Shown: positions 15,001 to 26,424 of the stretch, piece by piece
How the letters are laid out: each line of letters begins with the position of its first letter
Numbering within the stretch: position 1 is the stretch's first letter
Assembly (NCBI GenBank): GCA_037127315.1
Contig: JBBBDQ010000192.1
Coordinates: 5,701,501-5,765,500 of the forward strand
DNA from: Ascarosepion bandense
Taxonomy: Eukaryota > Mollusca > Cephalopoda > Sepiida > Sepiidae
DNA length: 64,000 nucleotides
Reading direction: 5' to 3'
Notes under the pieces: model-generated
What the model was told of the DNA's origin: nothing
Seen by the model: the letters and a program-made list of their open reading frames with translations, nothing else
Databases searched by the model: none
Program-made: the position numbers and the translations under genes

Positions 15001-17040
15001 AGAAATTTAACTATTTGGAAAGTGTTATAATAGATGATGGAAAATATAAATTGAAGATGTCAGAATCAAGCAAGTATAGAAATTTAACTATTTGGAAAGT
15101 GTTATAATAGATGATGGAAAATATAAATTGAAGATGTCAGAATCAAGCAAGTATAGAAATTTAACTATTTGGAAAGTGTTATAATAGATGATGGAAAATA
15201 TAAATTGAAGATGTAAGAATCAACCAAGTATAGAAATTTAACTATTTGGAAAGTGTTATAATAGATGATGGAAAATATATTGAAGATGTAAGAATCAAGC
15301 AAGTATAGAAATTTAACTATTTGGAAAGTGTTATAATAGATGATGGAAAATATATATTGAAGATGTAAGAATCAAGCAAGTATAGAAATTTAACTATTTG
15401 GAAAGTGTTATAATAGATGATGGAAAATATATATTGAAGATGTAAGAATCAAGCAAGTATAGAAATTTAACTATTTGGAAAGTGTTATAATAGATGATGG
15501 AAAATATAAATTGAAGATGTAAGAATCAAGCAAGTATAGAAATTTAACTATTTGGAAAGTGTTATAATAGATGATGGAAAATATAAATTGAAGATGTAAG
15601 AATCAAGCAAGTATAGAAATTTAACTATTTGGAAAGTGTTATAATAGATGATGGAAAATATATATTGAAGATGTAAGAATCAAGCAAGTATAGAAATTTA
15701 ACTATTTGGAAAGTGTTATAATAGATGATGGAAAATATAAATTGAAGATGTTGAATCAAGCAAGTATAGAAATTTAAATATTTGGAAAAGTGTTATAATA
15801 GATGATGGAAAATATAAATTGAAGATGTCCGAATCAAGCAAGTATAGAAATTTAAATATTTGGAAAGTGTTATAATAGATGATGGAAAATATATATTGAA
15901 GATGTAAGAATCAAGCAAGTATAGAATTTAACTATTTGGAAAGTGTTATAATAGATGATGGAAAATATATTGAAGATGTAAGAATCAAGCAAGTATAGAA
16001 TTTAACTATTTGGAAAGTGTTATAATAGATGATGGAAAATATATATTGAAGATGTAAGAATCAAGCAAGTATAGAAATTTAACTATTTGGAAAGTGTTAT
16101 AATAGATGATGGAAAATATATTGAAGATGTAAGAATCAAACAAGTATAGAAATTTAACTATTTGGAAAGTGTTATAATAGATGATGGAAAATATATATTG
16201 AAGATGTAAGAATCAAGCAAGTATAGAAATTTAACTATTTGGAAAGTGTTATAATAGATGATGGAAAATATATATTGAAGATGTAAGAATCAAGCAAGTA
16301 TAGAAATTTAACTATTTGGAAAGTGTTATAATAGATGATGGAAAATATAAATTGAAGATGTTAAAATCAAGCAAGTATAGAAATTTAACTATTTGGAAAG
16401 TGTTATAATAGATGATGGAAAATATATATTGAAAGATGTAAGAATCAAGCAAGTATAGAAATTTAACTATTTGGAAATTGTTATAATAGATGATGGAAAA
16501 TATATATTGAAGATGTAAGAATCAAGCAAGTATAGAAATTTAACTATTTGGAAAGTGTTATAATAGATGATGGAAAATATATATTGAAGATGTAAGAATC
16601 AAGCAAGTATAGAAATTTAACTATTTGGAAAGTGTTATAATAGATGATGGAAAATATAAATTGAAGATGTAAGAATCAAGCAAGTATAGAAATTTAACTA
16701 TTTGGAAAGTGTTATAATAGATGATGGAAAATATATTGAAGATGTAAGAATCAAGCAAGTATAGAAATTTAACTATTTGGAAAGTGTTATAATAGATGAT
16801 GGAAAATATATATTGAAGATGTAAGAATCAAGCAAGTATAGAAATTTAACTATTTGGAAAGTGTTATAATAGATGATGGAAAATATATATTGAAGATGTA
16901 AGAATCAAGCAAGTATAGAAATTTAACTATTTGGAAAGTGTTATAATAGATGATGGAAAATATATATTGAAGATGTAAGAATCAAGCAAGCATAGAAATT
17001 TAACTATTTGGAAAGTGTTATAATAGATGATGGAAAATAT
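1..17040 (+). repeat. Sat77: 77-bp satellite array derived from LINE-B coding DNA
   Basis: About 221 head-to-tail copies of a unit near 77 bp (76-79) run from the window edge to 17040, where the last unit stops after GATGATGGAAAATAT. Each unit contains AAATTTAACTATTTGG, AAGTGTTATAATAGATGATG and GAATCAAGCAAGTATAG. The main variants are AAATTG or ATATTG before AAGATGT, and CAG, CCG or AAG after it. Read in one frame a unit gives KFNYLESVIIDDGKYKLKM, which matches the post-RT segment of the LINE-B copies in this window. A unit of 77 is not a multiple of three, so the frame is lost from one unit to the next and no long protein is encoded; short minus-strand open frames in the array are by-products. 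Indel-rich units occur near 1250-1500, 6790-6870 and 12230-12340. Confidence 0.97.
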
Positions 17041-17242
17041 GACACCAGACCGTTTGTGCTTGGAATCTTAATTGCTGATTTTCTTTGATTGTTGTTCACA
17101 TTTAACATTGCTACTTGTGACAGAACCAGAAAATATTTACTAAGTTTGTGATATATAGTGAGGATTAATCATAGTACAGAAACATTAGAGTTTAGTATAA
17201 CAGAATGCTATAAGTGTCATGCACCCAGTAAGAAGAAACAGT
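17041..17242. other. Unassigned spacer between Sat77 and LINE-B copy B1
   Basis: The array ends abruptly and about 200 bp of unique-looking AT-rich sequence follows. The last 30-40 bp may already be decayed LINE-B, but I cannot align it with confidence. No ORF or RNA gene is seen. Confidence 0.5.
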
Positions 17243-17833
17243 AAACCATAACAAAGACAGAATATATGGTTGTCAGCAAACAGGACTGCCCAAGGTATGA
17301 GCTAGAATCTGTAGTTATCAAAAGCAAGCAAGTACAGAAATTTAATTATCAAGAAAATGTTTTAATGGACAGTGCAAACCATAGCATAGAAATCTGAAGG
17401 TGTATTAAAATAGCAAAAGATGGCTTCCAAAAGCTAAGAAAGTATTAAGAAAATGAAGACAAAGAGTGTTCAGAGTTTTGGACTGTGATGTAATATCAGT
17501 TGTTCTGTACGACAATGAATGTTGGACAACTTCCTAACAAATGAAAAAGCAATTTAATGCAAAAGAGATGTGGTTCTATTAAAAGATGCTGGGAATATCT
17601 TAGACAGAATACGTGAGTAAGTTTTCAGGAAAATGAAAACAAAAGACACTTAGTATCAAAGAAACCGTTGAATTTTTGGTACATATAATGAGGAAAATAG
17701 GCTTAGAAAATTTGACACACACTGGATATACAGAAGGCAAGAAGTACAGAGAAAAACAGTTAGTAACCAATTTATTGAGCTCATTTAAATGGCTGGCAGA
17801 ACTGAGACTGAGACTAGAACAGATAGTAAAACG

Positions 17834-18360
17834 GCAACTATTAGTTTCTTTTATCGCACTTCTCGCTTGTGAAACTCTTCTGGCTTCTTGCTTCCCAATC
17901 AACTTTGTTCTTAAAAAAATTAAATGTACTGTCAATTGTTATTTGTCTGTACTTTTGAGATGAGGTAGTATTTACATTATCTGTTGTCATCTTTATTGCC
18001 ATGTTTCTGATGATTTGCCTGTTGTATGCTCCAGCATTCTTCAGGTGCTAGGAATTTTGAACTGAACCTTTTAATTTGATCACTGGGTTATATTATTCTC
18101 ATTCTATGTGTGATGCCACTTCTAAATACCATGTAGTTATCTCTTTGTAACTTTTTAATCTCAGAAGTATAGACAAATAACAATTGACAGTGTATTTAAA
18201 TTTTTTAAAGTGTAAATAATATCAATTGTTATCTTCTGTCTTCTTAATTCTTTTTCTTTTATTGTTTTCCATTTTTGATAGTTGTTTTCTCATATTCTCT
18301 AGCACTCTCTAACCGCTTGCATCTTAGTGACTTTGCTGCTTTGTTGAAATGTTTAAAAAA
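17834..18360 (+). mobile_element. LINE-A 3' fragment inserted into LINE-B copy B1
   Basis: The left part translates as SFFYRTSRL followed by a degraded tail, matching the C-terminal LWNSLP region of LINE-A copies elsewhere in this window. The right end, 18316-18360, matches the LINE-A 3' terminus (compare GCGTCTTAGTGGCATTATCG near 40985). Between them lies a separate dispersed repeat shared with 51755-51990. LINE-B sequence flanks both sides, so this is a nested insertion. Confidence 0.6.
17935..18170 (-). repeat. Dispersed repeat module M, copy 1
   Basis: It shares TTCTTCAGGTGCTAGGAATT, an AAC(C)GAACC(C)TTT stretch and a TGGGTTATAT stretch with 51755-51990. A shorter copy of one end, reading AAGAAGGCTGGAGAGCATAA on the plus strand, lies near 27873. 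The strand given is arbitrary. No product is recognised. Confidence 0.55.
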
Positions 18361-18463
18361 AGTACTTAAGGCTATGAATGTTAGGAAGTTGTGGGTGGCT
18401 ACGATTGCCCATGTTCTGAAGGGACATGGCATACCAAGAGAATCAAAAGCAAAGAAAACCAAC

Positions 18464-18694
18464 CTGTTGTTCCAGAGGTATATATATAACAAGATTTATC
18501 TTGCAAAGTAAGGGAACTTCGATAATCAGGACTAATGGGTTCGTCTGAAGCTTCTTTTACCAGTAGGTCGAGGAGAGGCCATGTTGGTTCCTTCAAGGTT
18601 ACCACTGAGTTTGGTGCTTGGGTGTTTGTCACAAATAAAGGAATATTCTCAAGTTGATCTCTTACATTGTAGATATTTTGTTGAATTCTCTCAT
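18464..18694 (-). CDS. FATP exon 3, ending in the AMP-binding P-loop
   Basis: The acceptor TTTTGTTTTATCAG lies before 18694 and the donor ACAG|GTTGGT after 18464. It encodes residues 164-240 with phase 1 at both ends. Visible parts are HERIQQNIYNVRDQLENIP, a proline-rich variable linker, SPDYRSSLTLQDK and the ATP/AMP P-loop YIYTSGTTG, whose last glycine is split by the next intron. The opposite strand immediately beyond the donor is the 3' end of LINE-B copy B1, so the intron start is young repeat DNA. Confidence 0.87.
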
Positions 18695-21600
18695 CTGATA
18701 AAACAAAAGAGAAATACATTCATGAATTGTTCAGTTGAAGTAACAGTTTATAGTTTCACACAAATTAGTTTTGTTTCATTGTTAAAACCTGAGTTATCTC
18801 CAGTCAGAATGAACAGTTGCACTCTTAATGAGAGACTGTACTTCTAACATCTATTTGGTTCCTAAAACCAATTGTGATAGGCAATGAAAAGTGAGTACTT
18901 TACAATAATATGGAATGAAAAAGATGATGGAGGCAAATAACAAGAACCACTTTCTAATTATACTAATAACTGGTCTTTACTCAAAGAAGATGATGCTGTG
19001 TATATGTTGGGATTGGAAGTCATGAAGTTTTTCCTGCAGGTGATTGATTCAAGCCAGAACTGCTCTCAGTTAGGCCCACTAAAGACAGAAATTAATGACA
19101 AATGTCCAGAAGTAATTAATCAATAATAAATGTCTGAAACTAACTCTATTGAAATAATTCAAGACAGTTATGTAAAAATTAGAACTTTGTTTACATTCAT
19201 CAACTGTTTTTACCAGATATTGCATCTTTAGATTCCTATTCCAGTCTTTATAGAATCCACTCAATAAAAGATGTGAATTCTCTGGATGACTGCAAATGAC
19301 ACCAAGGTCATTGCTGGGAAAGATAAAAAGTTCAAAGTGGAAGAATTAAAAAAATGAATAAAAGATGGCAGATATTTTTTTATTTTTATTTTAGCTTATC
19401 AACAGTTTATTTGTTATTTAAAGTTAAAACATATTCTGGATTGTAATGAATTATTTTGAACATTATTTTTACCGATACTCGTATTTAAGTAGATATTCTG
19501 TTTTTAATTAAATAGTATTTTATATTTATATCTACCGGCCTGATTGTTTTACGATAAATTTTATTGCGAAAATGTGTGCTATCCAGCAGGATTCGAACCT
19601 GTGACCCCTATTTACATAGGAGAAGCTACCATTTGATAAGCATGATAAAAACCTTGTCTGATCAAGAGGCTATTCATGGTTGAGTGGTTAAGACAGTACC
19701 AGATCAAATGTTAGCTTCCCCTATGTAAATAGGGGTCGCAGGTTCGAATCCTGCTGGATAGCACACATTTTCGCAATAAAATTTATCGTAAAACAATCAG
19801 GTAGATATGAATATAAAATACTGTTTAATTAAAAACAGAATATCTACTTAAATACGAGTATCGGTAAAAATAATGTTCAAAATAATTCATTAAAATTTGT
19901 CGGTTGCTTATAACCAAGTTTTCTTAAAATTCGTTAATTTCTGTAACATATTCTGGATTGTAAAAATAATTCATTTTCTTTTTTTTTCATATGAATAATG
20001 CATTAACAAATTTTGAAGGAAAAAAAAAGATTTTTTTCCAGATGCAGGTTTTACCATTTAGCCTATAGCTGGAGGAGAAAATGGATTTATACCTTTCCAA
20101 AGGGTATTTCCACATAAGGGAATGTAATGAACTCAACTAGAATTTGAACTCAGCTCTCTAATTTCTAATTCTGAGCTACTATTCACTGCAACCCCAACAC
20201 ATCCACAAAAAATGGCAGTAGAGGGTGTAGCAAAATGTTAGTCTTCAATAAGATTAATAATGGGAATTAAAAACTGTCTAATTTTAAATTTTATTGAATA
20301 AATCAATCAGGTTTCATAAAACATTTTGTTGCATAAGTAAACTAAAAAACTACTAAAAAACTACTAAAAAACTACTAAAAAACTACTTACGGTTATCAAT
20401 TATGATCATGCAAGGTTCGCAGATAAATATCGAATGAATCAATCCTTTTCCTTGGAGGTTATGGTTCACTAATGATGGAATAGCACCAATCTTTCTCAAA
20501 GCTGAAAAAAAAAGATGACATAAATATATTCAATTGTCTTTTTCAATAAAAATAAACTAGTTGTTAGGCAGACCCAGCAAATTGAATTGAACATGTTAAC
20601 TATAGCTATCTGTACTGTATGCTGCTAAGGAATATGATTTAGTTTTTCCTTTTTCTATAATGGTATAGAACTTTCATAGCTTGGTTTAATATATATATAT
20701 ATATTTTTTCCATTTTTAAATGAGTTATTTTGCTATCCAGGTTTCTACCATGAGTGGTGTCTTTAGGCAATGCATTTTGTCATAATTTCTGTTCTTCCAT
20801 TTAACAGTGCATCCACACTAAGAAATACCTCTTAGGTTCATACAACCATGGATGAAAACGTCATAATTCATTTGAATTTAAACAATGTGTGTTCATAAAT
20901 TCTCTGCCATGTGAACGTTCAAATAAAACACCATTACAAGAATTAGTGAAATAACTCGTTTAAAAATGGAAAATATTCAAAGTTCTACAATATAATTGTA
21001 TAGAACACTTAATACAAATGTGTACTGGTCTAACCCTATTAGGACCAAAAACTAAGTAGTAAACAATCAATATATATATATATTTGAGCAGCCACTTCTC
21101 ATTCAAGTATCTTTCATTAAATACAGTTGACAAGAAAGATGTAATTAATTTCTTACTGAGTTTTTCCATTTTGTAGAAATACAAAAATCATCCCTAATTT
21201 TTATTGTCTTGAGCACTTTTGATTACTTCTATAGCCATTATTATTGGTGTTTTTGTTCTTGGTGTAGTTATTTTTCCATGTGTTGACCATTACATAGTAG
21301 TTCAGTTTTGAGAGAATTTGAAGAGGTGTGTTTATTTCCAGCAGTCACATGTCCTGCTCATATGGAATTGACATGAAGCATCAATTTTATATTTAACACT
21401 CGGGCCACTCGAATAATGAGATATTTACAACAAAGGGATTTAAAAAGAACTTTTGTGTCATTGACCAGAATTTTTCTTAAGGGTTCTTGTAAATTATGGG
21501 TTAATAAATATTTTTTTATTTAATCGCACTTTGATGACATGTAAGACATCTACTCATTGAGGTTGTTGTGTATCCAATGTAGGTAATTGATTTGTGACAA

Positions 21601-24600
21601 GAAATACAGTCTTGTACTGGGCATTGAAATTGATGCTTGTCATTGCTAGTTTAGATTTGATGAGGTTATTTTAATAATGACAAGGTTTGCGGTCTTCCAT
21701 TTTCTGTAGTATTATATTAAGATTTCTATGTTTTTCAAGGATTACAGCAGAAATATGGTGTTTAATAATTCTTTTGTATAGCAAATTCATCTTGCTGGTA
21801 GTAATTTTGCATCTGGTTGAAGTAAAATATGTTGATGTTTTATTGTGCTGTATTTTATTACTGTTGCTGTGTATTTTTTGTAAGAATAATTTTATTTGTT
21901 TATCAATTACGCCTTTTCAAAATAATAATACTCTCATGAAATGTCAAAGTCAGTATGACTAAAACAACACTGAAAACCTCCTCACATTAATTCTGTGTGT
22001 GTGTGTGAGAGAGAGAGAGAGAGTCTTGAGAGACTCTGGATCTGCATCCAAAGAGTTATGCCTCAGCTGATGGTTGTGGTGCAGCATCTGTTATGGCTGT
22101 ACAGGCCCACATGGGAGTGACAGTCTTGATTGCAATAGATGCATGTGAAGATGCTCTCCTCTAATGTTGTGTTGTTGTTTTTTTCCCCCCTTGTGGCAAG
22201 TCTCCGTTTCTTCCCTCCTCACTCTTGGTGAGTGGAAATGGGCTGGTTACATTCAATGCCTTGAAAATAAAACTAGTTACATTCTATCATTATTGATAAG
22301 ACCCTGAACTACCAATGGTCATGATGAATGTATAGCCCCTTTGGGAGGGTCCATGCTTTGAGAGACTATTGGTCTTAAAGTTACCTGAATTCATACATAT
22401 GATCAATTGCTAAAGATGCAGAAAAAACTGGTCAATTTCCTGTACCATTCCAGTAATTACCTCTCCTCACCCCATCCTCTACCTTTATTAGAGCCAGATC
22501 AGGCCTAAAATGGAGAACTGTTGTCATATTTGAGCAGAGGCTGTCCAGTCCTCACTTTCTTGTCTTGATAGCGTCCAAACACCTCTCCATGTCCTTGTGG
22601 GGAACAAATTATTTTCCATCCCCAAGCCCTCTCTCACAGATGAGATATAACAAGCTACTCGCTGTTCTATCACAACTTCCATGGAATGTGCTTGGACAAA
22701 TTGCATTTCTTGCTTCCGCCAGTTCTAAACTTATGACTTGGACCATTCCATGTCACTCACATCGTAGTAAACTCCCCTCTTCATTTCCTCCATGTTTCAT
22801 TGGTGAGAAGTCAGTTTTGCTCAAACAGCTTCTTCCTGTGAACCATTGCACTGGGGAATTGATTTTTAAGAGAATGTTTCTTCCCCCTGCAGTCACTGTA
22901 TTCTTAAACAGTTTAAATTTCAGGTTAACTATTGCCCACTTGTTTAAATTATATTTTGGAATACAGTTTGATTTCTTTAATAAATTGTAGGATATATGGA
23001 TTGAAAGTCTTACTTGTGAGTTTTAAGAAGACCATAGATTTTGGGTAATCTAGAATGATGTTCTATCCATCAATACCATGAGTTATTTTCATTTTTAATT
23101 AGTTTTCTTATTGTTCTATTAAATTCCTGTTTCAGTAATTATTTTATGTTTATCTATTTTATCATATGTATAAGTAACATCGACTAGTAAATTAATTTTA
23201 TCGTTGTATGTGTTCTGCTATTCATAACAATCCCACCTTTTTTATCGAAGGGGGTGATACAAATTTCCTTATTTTTTTGTTAGGTTTCTTAGTACAGTTA
23301 AGTGTTTTTGTGGTAGAGAAAATGTAGAAAAAATGCTTTAATCACTAGATTAATTTTGTCCTGAAGTAGTTCTTTCATTTTGGTTATTTAATCTTGTTTA
23401 ATGGCATATCAATCACTATGGGTTATTTAATGCCTAAATTTAAATACTTTTAATATAGTTTTATGGCTTCAACTATAGATAAAATGTATTGTTTGTCATT
23501 TTGCTATAAAATTTATTGTTAGTAATTTTACTATAAATATGTATCATTGGTCATTTTTTTTATATAGTATGTATTGTTGGTATTTTTACTATAAAAATAT
23601 ATTCTTATACTTTCATAGGGAGGTTATCTGGCGGTTTACTATTTTACTCATAGCTGAGGCCCTTATTAAGGGTCATAAATATGAATGAAAAACTTATTGG
23701 TTAGTTTAGACATTAAACGTTTCTGTGAAAAAATGCTTAAATCTTAAAAAAAAGCATTTAACACAATCAAATTAAATCGCTACCTACCAATAATTAAAAT
23801 ATATACACATGCACATATATGTGTGTGTGTGTGTGTGCGTGTGTGTGTGTGTGTTAGTAGGATACAGAATCCAAACTAAAGGTGAGAAATCAGATAAAGT
23901 TGTAAAACGTTTATCTTTTGTTAGGTAGGTGTATTCAGGTCAGATTTGCCAGGTTTCACACAAATTTATCTTTCATTCTAACCTGAAGATAACTACTTAC
24001 CTACCTATCTAATGAAGGTGAAACTCATTGTCAAAAAAAAGGCTTTTTTGCTTTATCTCAATACATATGTAATACAACTTAATGAAACTTATCAAAACTA
24101 ATAAAAAATATCAGAATTTAATGTATTTTTAAAGTCATAGAATTTTTGGTCCTTACGTATTATCGGGAGGACCTTTGTGGCACGCTTATAACACTAAGGA
24201 ACTGGAAAAATCAGGCTTTCATCACCTCAACGTCAACCACAAGTACAACTTTGTGGATTCGAACACCGGGGCTCATACGCAGACAGTGGAACGCCTATGG
24301 GGATCGACAAAGTGGCGAAACAAGAAGCACTGTGGCACTGCACGTCACCATTTGGAGTCGTATTTGGCCGAATTCATGTGGCGGAAGCATGTTGCCTGTA
24401 CTTATGTCTTTGAGTTACTTTTGGAAGCAATTGCGACGTTCTGGCCTCCGGAATTACAAATGTAATGTTATTTTATTGTTTTAACCGTTTCAATAAATAA
24501 TTTACTTTAATTTTTGAGTCGTTTTTTTAAAGGTCCTCCCGATAATACGTAAGTACCGAATTTTTTTTATCTAAAAGTGCTCAATATACAGGGTATCCAT

Positions 24601-26370
24601 AAAGTTCCAGTACCAATACAAGTATTTATTTCTCAGAGGTCATAGGACATTTTTTCCTTTGGAAGTACGTCAAGGATTGTGTCAATCAGACTCCTGTTCA
24701 TGATCTTGCCACACTTCGTAGAGGCATTGTTGAAGTTGTCCAAACAGTTGATGTTGATATGCTACAGCACATATGGAGGGTGATGGAACATTATTTTGAC
24801 ATTGGGAAAGCAACTAGAGGTACACATGTGAAATGCAGTCAATGAAAGCTGTGAATATAGACTTGAAGAGATGTACAACATTTTATAAAAAACTGCAATA
24901 CTCTATGTCATATGGCTTCTGAGCAATAAATAATTGTAATGGTCAGTTAGTCAGTTAAGTACCATACGTAATACACGCTTGGGCGATCATGTCTTGAAAC
25001 ACACATGACTTACTGGGCAGAAGATTTTCCCACAGTATGCTACCATTACTTTCTGTGGTAGACTGGTTGCCATCCAAGGCTATAGAACACAATCTATCCT
25101 GTTATTTAACCCATAACTAAAGGGAAAAGACGGATTAATACCTTTCCCAAGAGTATTTGCATATAAATGAATGTAATGGTACTTGGACTTTATGGATACC
25201 CTGTACAATAAAGTGACAATTGTCTATAAATGAATTAGTAATTAGTCAAAGGTTTCATTTCATTGACCAACTTTAGTTTTGTATAACAACGTTTATTGGA
25301 ACCAGAGATCTAGTGATGAGCTGTTGTTTGATCAGAAGGTCTGATGAGCGTTGTTATATGATACTTTTGACTGCAATTGATCTTGAGGTTCTCAACAAAG
25401 TCCAAAGAAGGATCTGCAATGTAATCGAGCACAATTTGGCAGCTGGTATTCAGTCACTTTCTTACCGATTGGATGTGGCTTCCCTCTATGTTTTCTACAA
25501 ATATTTTCACAGCTTCCGCCCTGACAAGCTTATATCCCTAGTGTTCCATCTACACGAATTTACTCGAGCTACTAGATTGGGAAATAGGTCCCACTCTTTT
25601 ACAGTCAAAACAGTCAAATGAAACTGACACTTCTTTTCTAATAGTTTCTTTTCTCACATTTCCGCCTATGGAACTCTCTTCCATAGATTACTTCACTGAT
25701 AGCCACAATCTCCAAGAGTGCCATGTTAGTTCTTTCTTTTTTTATCCTTTCTCTGACATCCCCTGGATTTGTTCTCGTTTTTTGCTCTCCCCTCATGTAC
25801 CTCTCTGCGCACTAGTGGTAGTACTGCCTTGCTTGAGGTAAAACGATTGTAAAGTCCTTAATGTTCAAGTAGTTTAAACATTTTCCACTTAATCTAGAAA
25901 CACCATACCATAGCTACAAATAAAGTTATTATAACAGAAGCTAATTAGAAAACTAGAAAGGATTATCATAAAAATATACATAATAATGTCTATATTATTC
26001 CATGAAACATGGACAAATGAAGATATGCTGCCTAAAATTGTGTGTGATTGTGGGAGCACACGTATTTAAACATGTACTCAGACGCAAACACAGTTAGACG
26101 TGTGCACGCAGGAACGCGAGCGTACACATACACATACGTACGTGCGCACAAGTACACATATACAGACAGTCAACTGTCACTGTTAAAGCCAAGTGATCAA
26201 AAACAATAAATTGCCGAAAATCCAGCACTCCTTAAAAATCGGCAGCTTGCTTTAAAGGTATTTAAAGCAAGCTGCCGATTTTTAAGGAGTGCTGGATTTT
26301 CGGCAATTTATTGTTTTTGATCAGTAAACCACTGAAAGTCAGCAGTTTTGGCTTCAGTCTTCCATCTTAA

Positions 26371-26424
<54 letters not shown>

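Larger units (their letters stand above)
17243..18450 (+). mobile_element. LINE-B copy B1, decayed, interrupted by LINE-A
   Basis: This is the C-terminal part of a non-LTR retrotransposon ORF, broken by stops and frameshifts. In order it reads KTEYMVVSK, KQVQKFNY (near 17325), a degraded IAKDGFQKL, a degraded cysteine-tryptophan segment (ECWTTS), VHIMRKIGLENLTHTG (near 17685-17725) and AELRLRLEQIVKRQLL up to about 17834. There it is interrupted by a LINE-A tail and another repeat. It resumes near 18360 with LKAMNVRKLWVATIAHVLKG and ends near 18430-18450. The family resembles the endonuclease/RT elements often placed with RTE or related clades; I do not assign a clade. It abuts exon 3 of the FATP gene on the opposite strand. 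Confidence 0.75.
24589..25203 (+). mobile_element. Tc1/mariner-superfamily element with TA target site
   Basis: Inverted termini of 26 bp lie at 24589-24614 and 25178-25203, beginning CAGGGTATCCATAAAGT, with two or three mismatches, and TA directly on both sides. The left half holds the end of a transposase. From 24941 to 25177 the interior is a SINE-2 copy running up to the right terminus. The element begins only 32 bp after the Merlin element ends. Confidence 0.8.

Noticed and set aside
1..17040. CRISPR array
   Set aside because: Units are contiguous and homologous over their whole length with no unique spacers, in an intron-bearing animal genome.
1..17040. Telomeric or proven centromeric array
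   Set aside because: Not a telomere motif, and nothing in the sequence alone shows centromere function.
18259..18492. Minus-strand frame overlapping the exon 3 donor as a longer exon
   Set aside because: Reading past 18464 enters reversed LINE-B sequence, and the P-loop glycine is completed only by splicing.
19671..19765. Functional tRNA gene
   Set aside because: The anticodon stem is mismatched, position 33 is not T, and the body continues as a SINE with a target duplication.
22565..22990. 141-codon plus-strand frame as a gene
   Set aside because: No recognisable domain or splice context, and it lies in an intron on the opposite strand; likely chance.
24175..24465. Bacterial contamination (IS1016-like transposase)
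   Set aside because: It sits between eukaryotic inverted repeats and an 8-bp duplication in AT-rich animal DNA; Merlin elements are the eukaryotic relatives.
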